Assembly (NCBI GenBank): GCA_016719485.1
Contig: JADJZB010000026.1
Coordinates: 1 to 64,000, forward strand
Source of the DNA: Holophagales bacterium
GTDB lineage: Bacteria > Acidobacteriota > Thermoanaerobaculia > UBA5066
Direction of reading: 5' to 3'
DNA length: 64,000 nucleotides
Position numbers and translations under genes: made by a program. The notes beneath the pieces were generated by a model. It worked only from the letters and a program-made list of their open reading frames with translations, was not told the origin of the DNA and did not search any database. Numbering within the stretch: the stretch's first letter is position 1; every line of letters starts with the position of its first letter. Shown piece after piece: positions 37,778 through 47,800 of the stretch.

Positions 37778-38701
37778 ATGGAGAGGCTTCCCGCCGGAGT
37801 CGTCGTCGTGAACTGGAACGGGGGAGCGCTCCTCGATTCCTGTCTCGACGCCCTCGACGGGCAGGGAGCCGCGAGGATCGTCGTCGTCGACAACGGCTCA
37901 GAGGCGGCGGAGCTCCGGCGGCTCGCGGACCGCGCCGGCGTCGTCGTCCTGCCCCTCGGGACGAACCGGGGATTCGCCCCCGCCTCGAACGCCGGGGCCG
38001 TCGACGCCCGCATGAAGGCCCTCCCCTACGTCGCTTTCGTCAACAACGACGCCGTCCTGGCGCCGGGCTACCTCGCCGCCTGCATCGCGGCGCTCGAGGC
38101 CGACCCGGGCCTGTCCGCCGTCCAGGGCGTCGTCCTGGACGCCGGGGGACGGCTCGTGGACGGCCTCGGCATCGCCTGGAACAGGCGCCGCGAAGCCGTC
38201 CAGCGCGGGCACGGCGCGCCGCCTCCCGCCGCCGACGTGCCGCCCTTCCCGGTGGCGGGCGTCTCCGGCACGGCCCCGGTCTTCCGGCGCCGCGACTTCG
38301 AGCGGGCCGGGGGATTCGCCGGGTCGTTCTTCGCCTGGTACGAGGACGCCGACCTGGCGCTTCGCCTCCTGCGCGCCGGGGGGCGATTCGCCTGCGTTCC
38401 CTCCGCGCGGGCGCGCCACGTCGGCTCGGCCACCGGCCGGCGTACTCCCGGTCTCAAGTGGCGGCTCCTGTTCCAGAACAGGGTCCGGACGCTGCGGCGC
38501 AACCTCTCGGCCACGGCTCGCTTCAGGACGCTCCTACGCCACCCGCTGCCGCTCCCCGCCCTCAGGGACGCCGTTCTCGAGCTCGGCCTGGCGAGGGCGC
38601 TGGGCGCGGTGGCCGGGGCGGCCCTGGGAGTCTTCGCGAACCTCGCGGAGGACCGGGCCGCACGCCGGGCCCTCCCGCTCCTGACGAGGCTTCCCGAGTG
38701 A
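37778..38701 (+). CDS. Family 2 glycosyltransferase (rhamnosyltransferase-like)
   Basis: The 307-residue GT-A protein starts AGVVVVNWNGGALLDSCLDAL and has VVDNGS, GTNRGFAPASNAG, VAFVNNDAVLAPGYL and FAWYEDADLALRLLRAG, the pattern of WbbL/rhamnosyltransferase-like GT2 enzymes. It has no membrane segment. It is the first gene of a tight five-gene operon, 38 bp from the divergent serS. No clear Shine-Dalgarno precedes its ATG. Confidence 0.9.
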   Translation: MERLPAGVVVVNWNGGALLDSCLDALDGQGAARIVVVDNGSEAAELRRLADRAGVVVLPLGTNRGFAPASNAGAVDARMKALPYVAFVNNDAVLAPGYLAACIAALEADPGLSAVQGVVLDAGGRLVDGLGIAWNRRREAVQRGHGAPPPAADVPPFPVAGVSGTAPVFRRRDFERAGGFAGSFFAWYEDADLALRLLRAGGRFACVPSARARHVGSATGRRTPGLKWRLLFQNRVRTLRRNLSATARFRTLLRHPLPLPALRDAVLELGLARALGAVAGAALGVFANLAEDRAARRALPLLTRLPE

Positions 38702-39657
38702 TCGCCGATCGGGCCCGCGTGAGGGCCGTCGTCGTCTCCTGGAACTCGGAAGGGCTCGTCGGCCGGGCTGCCGCGTCGGTTCCCGCTCCCGCCCGGGTCG
38801 TCGTCGTCGACAACGCCTCGACGGACGCCTCGGCTTCGGAGGCCGAACGGGCCGGGGCCGTCGTCGTGCGGCTCGCCGGGAACAGGGGATTCGGCCCCGC
38901 GTGCAACCTCGGCGCCGGCGAGGTCGACGGCCTCCCGCCCGCGGAGACGCTCCTCTTCCTGAATCCCGACGCCGCGCTCCTCGACGGCCCGGCCTCCCTC
39001 GAGGCCCTCCTCGCCGAGCTGGACGCCGACCCTGGCGTCGCTGCCACGGCGCCTGCGCTCGAGGGGGACGGACAGGAAGCGTTCCAGCTCCGGCGCCTCC
39101 CCTCGCTCGGCTCTCTCGCCCGGGAAGCCTTCCTCGTGAACCGCCTCTTCCCCCGGAACCGGGGATTCCTCCGGGAGCGCTACCTCGACCGGGACCGGCG
39201 CGCACCGTTCGACGTGGAGCAGCCGGCGGCCGCTGCCCTCCTCGTCCGGGCCTCGGTCTTCGCCCAGGTCGGCGGATTCGACCCCGCCTTCGCCCCGGCC
39301 TGGTTCGAGGACGTCGACCTCTGCGCGAAGATCCTCGAATCGGGGTACCGTATCCGCTTCGTCCCCGCGGCTCGCGCGAGCCACGTCGGCGGCACCACGA
39401 TGCGCGCGCTTCCTTACGACGACTACCTCCCGCTCTACACGCGGAACCTCCTCCGATACCTCCGGCGGCACGCGGGGTTGCCGTCGCGCGCCGCGGCCCG
39501 GATCGTCCTCGCCGCCGGGGCGATCCTCCGCCTCGCCCTCCTCCCCGTCGTCCGGGGAGACCACGCGCGCCCCGAGGCCGCCCGTGCCTACCTCCGCGTC
39601 CTGAGGGGCCTCGTCGGCTTCGGCTTCAGGAGCGCTCTCCTGCCGGAGAAGGTCTGA
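38698..39657 (+). CDS. Family 2 glycosyltransferase
   Basis: GTG at 38698 overlaps the previous stop (GTGA). The 319-residue protein has RAVVVSWNSEGLVG, VVVVDNASTDASASE, AGNRGFGPACNLGAGE, LFLNPDAALLDG and FEDVDLCAKILESGY. It is a second WbbL-like GT-A enzyme, most likely adding a different sugar to the same repeat unit. The C-terminal part may contain one short hydrophobic helix. Confidence 0.9.
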   Translation: MIADRARVRAVVVSWNSEGLVGRAAASVPAPARVVVVDNASTDASASEAERAGAVVVRLAGNRGFGPACNLGAGEVDGLPPAETLLFLNPDAALLDGPASLEALLAELDADPGVAATAPALEGDGQEAFQLRRLPSLGSLAREAFLVNRLFPRNRGFLRERYLDRDRRAPFDVEQPAAAALLVRASVFAQVGGFDPAFAPAWFEDVDLCAKILESGYRIRFVPAARASHVGGTTMRALPYDDYLPLYTRNLLRYLRRHAGLPSRAAARIVLAAGAILRLALLPVVRGDHARPEAARAYLRVLRGLVGFGFRSALLPEKV

Positions 39658-40689
39658 GTGGCGCGCGTCCTCGTCTCGCTCGTCACGCACGACGAGTCCC
39701 GCGACACGGAGCGCCTCCTGCCCACCCTCTTCGCCCAGACCTACCGGGACTTCGAGCTCGTCGCCGTCGACAACCGCTCCGAAGACGGCACGCGCGCGTC
39801 CCTCGCCGCGGCGAAGAAGCTCGCCCCGGTGCCGATGGAGATCGTCGCCTCGCGCGAGAACCTCGGCTTCACCGGAGGCCACAACGTCGGGATCGGCAAG
39901 GCCGTCGCGCGAGGGGCCGAATGGGTCCTCGTCCTGAACGCCGACGTCGTGCTCGCCCCGGACTACCTCGAGTCGCTCCTGGCCGACGCGGGGCGCCCCG
40001 GGCACGAGTGGGTGGGCGCCCTGACCGGAAAGATCCTGCGTGCCGACGGGCCGGATCTCGAGCCGACGACCGTCGTCGACACCGCCGGCATCCGGATGAC
40101 GCGGAGCGGACGGCACTTCGACGTCGGCGCGGGCGACCCCGACACCGGGCGGTGGGACCGGCCCGCCGAGGTCTTCGGCGTCTCGGGGTGCGTCGCGCTC
40201 TACAGGGTCGCCGCGCTCGAGGACGTGAAGATCTCGACCGGCTGGTTCGACGACGACTTCTTCGTCTACCGCGAGGACGTCGACCTCGCCTGGCGCCTGC
40301 GCGGGCGCGGCTGGTCCGCCCGCTGCCAGCCGGCCGCGGTCGCCTGGCACCGCCGGCGCAGCCTCCCCGAGCGGCGCCGTGCGATGTCCGTCCTCGCGAA
40401 CCTCCACTCCGTCAAGAACCGCTTCCTCCTCCGGGTCAACAACGCCGGCTCCGACCACCTCCGCGCGACCTTTCCCCTCACGTTCGCGCGGGACGCCGTC
40501 GTCGTCGGGGGGTGCCTCACCGTCGAGCGGACCTCCCTCGAGGCGCTTCGATGGCTCGCGCGCAACCGGACGCGTCTCCTGGCGAAACGCCGCGAGATCC
40601 TCGGGCGGCGCACGGTCTCCGACCGCGCGCTCCTGCGCTGGTTCGGCCCCGACCCGGGCGGCGCGCGGATTCCGGACCTGGACGCGTGA
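39658..40689 (+). CDS. Family 2 glycosyltransferase
   Basis: GTG at 39658 directly follows the previous stop, with no gap. The 343-residue protein has LVTHDESRDTERLLPTLF, LVAVDNRSEDGTRASL, ENLGFTGGHNVGIGKA, LVLNADVVLAPDYLES and VYREDVDLAWRLRGRGW. It is a third GT-A enzyme of the WbbL type, with a longer C-terminal extension rich in Arg that may contact the membrane. Confidence 0.9.
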   Translation: MARVLVSLVTHDESRDTERLLPTLFAQTYRDFELVAVDNRSEDGTRASLAAAKKLAPVPMEIVASRENLGFTGGHNVGIGKAVARGAEWVLVLNADVVLAPDYLESLLADAGRPGHEWVGALTGKILRADGPDLEPTTVVDTAGIRMTRSGRHFDVGAGDPDTGRWDRPAEVFGVSGCVALYRVAALEDVKISTGWFDDDFFVYREDVDLAWRLRGRGWSARCQPAAVAWHRRRSLPERRRAMSVLANLHSVKNRFLLRVNNAGSDHLRATFPLTFARDAVVVGGCLTVERTSLEALRWLARNRTRLLAKRREILGRRTVSDRALLRWFGPDPGGARIPDLDA

Positions 40690-41819
40690 GGGTCGCCATC
40701 CTCGGGACGCGCGGCGTCCCCGCGGCGTACGGCGGGTTCGAGACGCTCGCCGAGGAGCTCTCGGTGCGGCTCGCCCGGCGCGGCCACGACGTCACGGTCT
40801 ACGCCCGGCGCGGCTGCGTGCGGGAGGAGCTCGCGTCTTTTCACGGCGTGCGTGTCGTCTTCGCGCCGACGGTGAGGCACAAGTACCTCGAGACGGTCGT
40901 CCACGGCGTCACTTCAGGTCTTCACGCGGCGGCCGAGGGGTACGACGCCGTCCTCTTCTGCAACGGGGCCAACGCCCTCGCCTGCCGCCTGCCGCGCCTC
41001 CTCGGCGCCGGAACGCGCGTCCTCCTGAACGTCGACGGGCTCGAAAGGAACAGGCGGAAGTGGAACCGGGCGGGCAAGGCCGTCTACGCCCTGTCCGAGC
41101 GCCTCTCGTGCGTCCTCCCCGACGTCGTCGTCACCGACGCGAGGGAGATCCGCCGCTACTACCTCGAGCGCTACGGCCGGGCCTCGGCCTACGTGCCCTA
41201 CGGCTCCGATCTCCAGGCGCCGGAGGATCTCTCGATCCTCGGCCGGCTCGGCCTCGAGAACGAGGGATACGTCCTCTACGTCTCGCGCTTCGAGCCCGAG
41301 AACAACCCCGACGCCGTCGTCCGGGCCTTCCGCGACGTACCCGGCGACCGGCGCCTCGTCCTCGTCGGCTCGGCCCCGTACGCCGAGCAGTTCATCGCCC
41401 GCCTGAAAGAGGAAGCGGCGAAGGACTCCCGCATCCTTCTCCCCGGGGCGGTCTACGGCGAGGGGTACCGGGCGCTCCTCGCACATGCTTCGGCCTACGT
41501 CCACGCGACCGAGGTCGGCGGAACGCACCCCGCCCTCATCGAGGCGATGGGCTTCGGCAGGCCGGTCCTCGTTCACGACAGCCCCGAGAACCGCGAGGTC
41601 GCCGGCGACGCCGCCCTCTGGTGGGATGCCCGGGACCCGGCCACGCTGACCCGCCTCCTCGGCTCGCTCCTGCCCGACGCCGTCCGGCGCGAGGCCCTCG
41701 GGGCATCGGCCCGGCGGAGGGCGCAGGAGCGCTACCTCTGGGACGACGTGACGACCGCCTACGAGGCGCTTCTTGGGGGCCTCCCGGCGGGCGGGCTACC
41801 ATCGGGGAAGGAATGCTGA
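40686..41819 (+). CDS. DUF1972/GT4-type glycosyltransferase
   Basis: GTG at 40686 overlaps the previous stop (GTGA). The 377-residue GT-B protein begins VRVAILGTRGVPAAYGGFETLAEEL, the DUF1972 signature. The C-terminal GT1/GT4 half has VLYVSRFEPENNPDAVVRAF and EVGGTHPALIEAMGFGRPVL, the nucleotide-sugar-binding E(x7)E region. Relatives include rhamnosyl- and glucosyltransferases in capsule and exopolysaccharide loci. Confidence 0.92.
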   Translation: MRVAILGTRGVPAAYGGFETLAEELSVRLARRGHDVTVYARRGCVREELASFHGVRVVFAPTVRHKYLETVVHGVTSGLHAAAEGYDAVLFCNGANALACRLPRLLGAGTRVLLNVDGLERNRRKWNRAGKAVYALSERLSCVLPDVVVTDAREIRRYYLERYGRASAYVPYGSDLQAPEDLSILGRLGLENEGYVLYVSRFEPENNPDAVVRAFRDVPGDRRLVLVGSAPYAEQFIARLKEEAAKDSRILLPGAVYGEGYRALLAHASAYVHATEVGGTHPALIEAMGFGRPVLVHDSPENREVAGDAALWWDARDPATLTRLLGSLLPDAVRREALGASARRRAQERYLWDDVTTAYEALLGGLPAGGLPSGKEC

Positions 41820-43252
41820 AGCAGCAGGCCCGGGCCGTCGCCGCCTCGCTCTATGCCGCCGACCTCGCCTCGACGCTCGGCGCCCTCGCCGCCGCGTACC
41901 TCGTCCGGAGCGAGATCCTCCCCCGTTTCTTTCCGGAGCGCCTGACGGCGCTCTATCCGTTCACGGTCTACCTCGTCCTCGTCGGGCCGATCGTCGTCAT
42001 CTGGACCGGCCTCCTCTTTCTCTCCGGCGCCTACCGGAGCCGCAGGACGTCGGGCCTCAAGGACGAGACGCTCCTCATCGCCAAGATCGTCCTCGGCGGG
42101 ACGGTCGTCCTGACGATCCTCGTCTACGGCCTCCGCCTCGACTTCATCTCGCGGCCCTTCCTGCCGCTCTTCGCGTTCTTCAACACCCTGTTCCTGGTCG
42201 TCGAGCGCATCGCCGTCCGGATGGTGGCGCGAAAAGTCCGGGCCCAGGGCTACAACTTCAGGACGGTCGTCCTCGTCGGCGACACGCCGCGCGCCCGCTC
42301 CATGGCCCGGCTCATCCACGACCACCCGTGGTGGGGACTGCGTCTCCTCGGCCTCGTGAGAGAGCGTCCCGCGTCGTCGGAAGCGGGGACGACGGCCGGA
42401 GGTCTCCCCGTCCTCGGGTCGCTCGAGGACTTCCCGACGATCCTCACCTCGCTCCCGGTCGACGAGGTGATCCTCGCCGTCGACCGGGGCGACATCGAGA
42501 CGCTCGAGGACGTCTTCCTGATGTGCGAGGAGATGGGGGTCAAGACGCGGCTGATCCTCGACTTCTTCCCGCACGTCTTCGCGAAGGTCGAGCTGGAGGA
42601 GTTCGACGGGACGCCCCTCCTGACGTTCTCGACGACCCCCACGGAGACCGGCGGCCTCCTCGCCAAGCGGGTCCTCGACGTCGGCATCGCCGCGACGCTC
42701 GGCCTGGTCGGCCTCCCGTTCGCCGCGCTCCTGGCGCTCTTGATCCGCGTCTCCTCGCACGGCCCGGTCCTCTTCCGGCAGGTGCGCTGCGGCCTGAACG
42801 GGCGTCCGTTCACGTTCTACAAGCTCCGGACGATGGTCGAGGGCGCCGAGGGGCTGCTCCCCGAGGTGGCGCACCTCAACGAACACGAGGGGCCCGTCTT
42901 CAAGGCGTCGCACGACCCGCGCGTCACGGCCTTCGGCCGCTTCCTGCGCCGCTTCTCCCTCGACGAGCTCCCGCAGCTCTGGAACGTCCTGAAGGGCGAG
43001 ATGTCGCTCGTCGGCCCGCGCCCGCCGCTCCCTGAAGAGGTCTCCCGCTACGAGAAGTGGCAGCGGCGCCGTCTCTCGATGAAGCCGGGCCTCACGGGCC
43101 TGTGGCAGGTCTCCGGGCGGAGCGACCTGCCGAGCTTCGACCAGTGGATGGAGCTCGACCTCGCCTACATCGACAACTGGTCGCTCACGCTCGACTTCAA
43201 GATCCTCCTCCGGACGATCCCGACGGTCCTCAGCGGCAAGGGCGCGCGCTGA
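41813..43252 (+). CDS. WbaP/WcaJ-type polyprenyl-phosphate sugar-1-phosphate transferase
   Basis: ATG at 41813 overlaps the previous stop by seven bases. The 479-residue protein has about four N-terminal membrane segments, a Rossmann-like middle domain (FRTVVLVGDTPRARSM, a CoA-binding-type fold) and the C-terminal bacterial sugar transferase domain: KRVLDVGIAATLGLVGLPFAALLALLI, GPVLFRQVRCGLNGRPFTFYKLRTMV, FLRRFSLDELPQLWNVLKGEMSLVGPRP and KPGLTGLWQVSGRS. It transfers a hexose-1-phosphate to undecaprenyl phosphate, the first committed step of the glycan whose later sugars the four upstream transferases add. Confidence 0.94.
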   Translation: MLKQQARAVAASLYAADLASTLGALAAAYLVRSEILPRFFPERLTALYPFTVYLVLVGPIVVIWTGLLFLSGAYRSRRTSGLKDETLLIAKIVLGGTVVLTILVYGLRLDFISRPFLPLFAFFNTLFLVVERIAVRMVARKVRAQGYNFRTVVLVGDTPRARSMARLIHDHPWWGLRLLGLVRERPASSEAGTTAGGLPVLGSLEDFPTILTSLPVDEVILAVDRGDIETLEDVFLMCEEMGVKTRLILDFFPHVFAKVELEEFDGTPLLTFSTTPTETGGLLAKRVLDVGIAATLGLVGLPFAALLALLIRVSSHGPVLFRQVRCGLNGRPFTFYKLRTMVEGAEGLLPEVAHLNEHEGPVFKASHDPRVTAFGRFLRRFSLDELPQLWNVLKGEMSLVGPRPPLPEEVSRYEKWQRRRLSMKPGLTGLWQVSGRSDLPSFDQWMELDLAYIDNWSLTLDFKILLRTIPTVLSGKGAR

Positions 43253-43387
43253 CGGGGGGCCGGGGGGGGGGGGGGGGGGGGGGGGGGGGCGGGGCGGGGG
43301 GGGGCGGCGGGGGCCGCGGGGGCCCCCCCCCCCGGGCCCGGGCCCCCCCCCGGAGGGGGGCGGGGGGGGGCGCCGGGAACCGGCGCC
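43253..43387. other. Anomalous poly-G/poly-C tract between convergent genes
   Basis: From about 43256 to 43370 the sequence is almost only G with scattered C, then blocks of C and G. This includes an uninterrupted run of 28 G (43263-43290). It separates the end of the exopolysaccharide operon from the end of the efflux operon and codes for nothing. Its make-up is unlike any other part of the window and looks like a dye-dropout or unresolved assembly join. Confidence 0.75.
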
Positions 43388-44833
43388 TCACACCCCGCCG
43401 CCGAGGACCTTGTAGAGCGTCACGAGGTTCGCCTGCTCGGCGAGGCGGACGCCGACCGCCCCCCGCTGGGCGTTGAAGAGCGCCTGCTGGGCGACGAGGA
43501 CGCCGAGGTAACCGTCGAGGCCCGCCTTGAAGCGGGCGTCGGAAAGCCTCGAAAAGTCCTCGAGTGACTTCACGAGGGCCTCCTGGGCGTCCCTCTGCGT
43601 AACGAGCGTCGTCCGGAGCGTAAGGCCGTCGTTCACCTCGGCGAAGGCGGTCTGGATCGCCTTCTCGTAGGTCGCGACCGCGATCTCGCGGTCCAGCTTC
43701 GAGACCTTGAGGTTCGCGATGAGGGAGCCGCTCGCGAAGAGCGGGGAGACGATCTGCCCCGCGAAGCTCCAGACGTTCGTCCCGGACTTGAAGAGGCCGT
43801 CGAGGTCGGGGCTCGAGGTGCCGAAGCCGGCCGTGAGGGAGATCCGCGGGAAGAACGCCGCCCGGGCCGCGCCGATGTTCGCGTTCGCGCCACGGAGGAG
43901 GTGCTCGGCGGCGAGGATGTCGGGCCGGCGGAGGAGGACGTCCGAAGGCAGGCCGGCCTCGAGCCCTTTCGGGTCCGTCACGGCGACGAGCCGCTCCGGG
44001 AGGAAGTCGGCCGGGACGGGCGTGCCGGCGAGGAGATCGAGCGCGTTGCGCGAAACCGCGACGGCGCCGGTGAAGGAGGCGACGGCCGCGCGGGCCGCCT
44101 CCACCTGGCTCTGCGCCTGGCTGAGCTCGAGGTCGGAGCCGATTCCCGCGTCGCGGCTCTGGCGGATCAACCCGTAGGAATCCTGCTGCGCCGCCAGCGT
44201 CGCCCTCGAGATCCGGAGGTTCTCCTCGCTGGCCGCAAGGCTCAGCCAGGTGCCGGCGACCGCGGCGACGAGGGATGTCTGCGCGCCCCGCCGGGCCTCC
44301 TCGGTAGCGAGGTACTGCTCGAGGGAACGGGCGTTCAGGCTCCGGATGCGCCCGAAGAGGTCGAGCTCCCACGAGGCCATGCCGAGGCCGACGGTGTAGG
44401 ACGAGCTGGTGCTCGCCTGCCCGTCCTTGCCGATGCTTTCCGGAATCCGGTACCTCTCGCCCGTCGCCTGGACGCCGATCGTCGGGAAGAGCTCGGAGCG
44501 CTGGATCCGGTAGAGGGCCGCGACCCGCTCGACGTTGAGGGTCGAGACCCTGAGGTCGCGGTTGCTGGCGAGCGCGAGGTCGATGACGGACCTGAGGCGC
44601 GCGTCGGTGAAGAACTCCTGCCAGGGGACGTCCCGGACCGCCGGCAGAGCGGCAGGAACCGATTCGGTCTCCGCGGGGGCGGTGGGGGCGGTGGCCCCGG
44701 CGCCGGCCGCCTCCCTGAAAGAGTCCGCCACCGGCAGCGCCGGCCGTTCGTACTCCGGGATCATCGTGCAGCCGCCGAGAAGGAGCGTCGCCGAGAAGAG
44801 GGCGGATGCGTGCGGGATCAGCTTGCGGTTCAT
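43388..44833 (-). CDS. TolC/OprM-type outer-membrane efflux lipoprotein
   Basis: The 481-residue protein has a lipobox LLGGC near residue 21 and the two OEP repeats of the NodT/OprM family: VPWQEFFTDARLRSVIDLALASNRDLR, SYTVGLGMASWELDLFGRIRSL, GIGSDLELSQAQSQVEAARAA and, in the second repeat, AGLDGYLGVLVAQQALFNAQRG. It forms the trimeric exit duct of the RND pump. It starts one base after the pump gene stops. Confidence 0.95.
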   Translation of the reverse strand: MNRKLIPHASALFSATLLLGGCTMIPEYERPALPVADSFREAAGAGATAPTAPAETESVPAALPAVRDVPWQEFFTDARLRSVIDLALASNRDLRVSTLNVERVAALYRIQRSELFPTIGVQATGERYRIPESIGKDGQASTSSSYTVGLGMASWELDLFGRIRSLNARSLEQYLATEEARRGAQTSLVAAVAGTWLSLAASEENLRISRATLAAQQDSYGLIRQSRDAGIGSDLELSQAQSQVEAARAAVASFTGAVAVSRNALDLLAGTPVPADFLPERLVAVTDPKGLEAGLPSDVLLRRPDILAAEHLLRGANANIGAARAAFFPRISLTAGFGTSSPDLDGLFKSGTNVWSFAGQIVSPLFASGSLIANLKVSKLDREIAVATYEKAIQTAFAEVNDGLTLRTTLVTQRDAQEALVKSLEDFSRLSDARFKAGLDGYLGVLVAQQALFNAQRGAVGVRLAEQANLVTLYKVLGGGV

Positions 44834-44834
44834 G

Positions 44835-47800
44835 TCACTTCCCCTCCGCCGGGAGCGGAGTCTCGAGGACAGGAGGCGCCTCGACGGCCTTCTTCCTCTC
44901 GAAGACCTTCACGACGAGGACGTAGAGGAGCGGGATGAGGAGGACGGCGAGGAAGGTGCCGCTCAGCATGCCGCCGAGGACGCTCGTGCCGATCGCCTTC
45001 TGCGCGCCGGCGCCGGCGCCGGTCGCGAGCGCGAGCGGGAGGACGCCGAAGCCGAAGGCCAGGGACGTCATGACGATCGGGCGCAGGCGCGTCTTGGCCG
45101 CCTCCATCGTCGCCTCGACGAGGCCCATCCCCTTTTCGCGGTTCTGGACCGCGAACTGGACGATGAGGATCGCGTTCTTCGTCGTCAGGCCGAGGACGGT
45201 GAGGAGGCCGATCTGGAAGTAGACGTCGTTCGCCATCCCTCGCGTCGAGGAGGCGATGACGCCGCCGATGACGCCGAGCGGGAGGGCGAGGACGATCGAG
45301 ATCGGGACCGTCCAGCTCTCGTAGAGCGCGGCGAGGACGAGGAAGATGGCGAGGATCGAGAACGCGTAGAGGAGCCCGGCCTGGGACTCGGACATCCGCT
45401 GCTGGTAGGAGAGGCCCGTCCACTCGTGGCCGACTCCGGAAGGGAGCTTCGCGATGAGCTCTTCCATGGCGTTCATCGCCTCGCCCGAGCTGTGCCCCGG
45501 CGCCGGCTCGCCCTGGATGTTCATCGCGGGGAAGGCGTTGTAGCGCTGGAGGCGCGGGGGACCGGAGACCCACCGGCCCGAGGCGACGGCCGAGAGAGGC
45601 ACCATCCGTCCCTGCCCGTTCTTCACGTGAAGCCGGTGGAGGTCCTCCGGGAGCATCCGGAAGGGAGCGTCGGCCTGGGCGTAGACGCGCTTGACGCGCC
45701 CCCCCTGGACGAAGTTGCCGACGTAGGCGCTGCCGAAGGCCGCAGAGAGGTAGCGCTGGATCCCGTTCACGGGAACGCCGAGCGCCCCCGCCTTCTCCCA
45801 GTCGATGTCGACCTTGTACTGCGGCACGTCGGGCATGCCGTTCAGGCGGACGCGGGCGAGTCGCGGGTCCTTGTTTGCCAGGTCGAGGAGCTCGTTCACC
45901 GCTTTCGTGAGCCCTTCGTGTGCGAGGTCGCCGCGGTCCTGGACGTAGAGGTCGAAGCCGGTCGCGACACCGAGCTCGGTGACGGCCGGGGGCGGGAAGA
46001 CGAAGACGACCGCCCCGCGGTATCCCCCGAAGACCCTCATCGCCTTGCCGGCGACGTCCTTCGCGCTCAGGCCAGGCCCCTGCCGGAGGTCCCAGTCCTT
46101 CAGCTTCACGAACATCAGCCCCTGGTTCTGGCCGCGCCCCGCGAAGCCCGACCCCCGGATCGCCCCGCACGACTTCACCGCGTCCTTCTGGTCGACGAGG
46201 AAGTGGTGCTCGAGGTCCTGCATCACCTTCTCGGTCTGCTCGAGGGTCGATCCGACGGGGAGCTGGATCATCGCGATGAGGTTCCCCTGGTCCTCGTCGG
46301 GAAGGTACCCGGTCGGCATCCGCTGGTAGAGGACGGCCATCGCGCCGACGATCGCGAGGAAGACGAAGGCCCAGCGAGCCCGCTTGCCGAGGACGCGCCC
46401 GACCCACCCCATGTAGGTGTCGCGGAGCCTGTAAAAGACCCGGTCGAACCAGAGGAAGAACGGCCGGAGGAGCCTTCCGCCGCTCTCCGCCGCCTCGTGC
46501 CCCTTCTCCACCGGCTTGAGGAGCGACGCGCAGAGGACGGGCGTCAGGACGAGGGCGACGACGACCGAGAGGAGCATCGAGGAGATGACGGTGACGGAGA
46601 ACTGCCGGTAGATGACGCCCGTCGAGCCGGGGAAGAAGATCATCGGGCCGAAGACCGCCGAGAGGACGAGACCGATGCCGATCAGCGCGCTCGTGATCTG
46701 GTCCATCGACTTCCGGGTCGCCTCGAGCGGGGAGAGCCCCTCCTCGCTCATGATCCGTTCGACGTTCTCGACCACGACGATCGCGTCGTCGACGAGGAGG
46801 CCGATCGCGAGGACCATCGCGAACATCGTCAGCATGTTGATCGAGTAGCCGAACGCGCCGAGGACGCCGAAGGTGCCGAGAATGACGACGGGAACGGCGA
46901 TCGTCGGGATGAGCGTCGCGCGGAAGTTCCCGAGGAAGAGGTACATGACGAGGAAGACCAGGGCGATCGCTTCGAAGAGCGCCTTGAAGACCTCGTTGAT
47001 CGCGACCCTCACGAACGGGGTCGTGTCCATCGGGTAGACGACGCTCACGCCGGGCGGGAAGAACTTCGACAGCTCGTCCATCTTCGCCTTGACCCGGTCC
47101 GCGGTGTCGAGCGCGTTCGCCCCCGCCTCCTGCCGGATCGCCAGCACGCCGGCCGGCTTGCCGTTGAAGCGGAAGGCGACGTCGGGGGCCTCGGACCCGA
47201 GCTCGGTCCGCCCGACGTCGGAAACCTTGACGACGGAGCCGTCGGGGTTCGTCCGGAGCGGGACCGCCCCGAACTCTTCCGGCGTCTTCAGGAGCGACTG
47301 GACCCGGATCGACGCATTCAGGCGCTGCCCCGGCACGGCGGGAGCCCCGCCGAGCTGGCCGGCCGAGACCTGGACGTTGTAGGCGCGCAGGCCCGCGACG
47401 ACCTCGTCCGAGGTCATCCCGAATTTCGTCAGCCTGTCGGGGTCGAGCCAGACCCGCATGGAATAGGCGCTGCCGAAGACCTCCACCTCGCCCACCCCCG
47501 GGACGCGGCCGAGGACCGACTCGATCTTCGAGACGGTGTAGTCGTTCAGGTCGGCGTTCGTGAGGCCGCCGTCCTCCGAGACGAGGCCGACGATGAGGAG
47601 GTAGTTCCGCGTCGACTTCGAGACGGTGAGGCCCGTCTGCTGGACGACGTCGGGAAGGGCCGCGAGCGCGAGCTGGAGCTTGTTCTGTACCTTCGACCAG
47701 GCGAGGTCGGCGTCGGTGCCGGGCGCGAAGGTCAGGGTGACGCTCGCGCTGCCCGAGGAGTCGGCCTCCGAGCTCATGTAGAGCATCCGGTCGAGGCCGG

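Noticed and set aside
43263..43320. G-quadruplex regulatory element
   Set aside because: The run is far longer and purer than natural quadruplex elements and sits at a probable assembly join, so an artefact is more likely.
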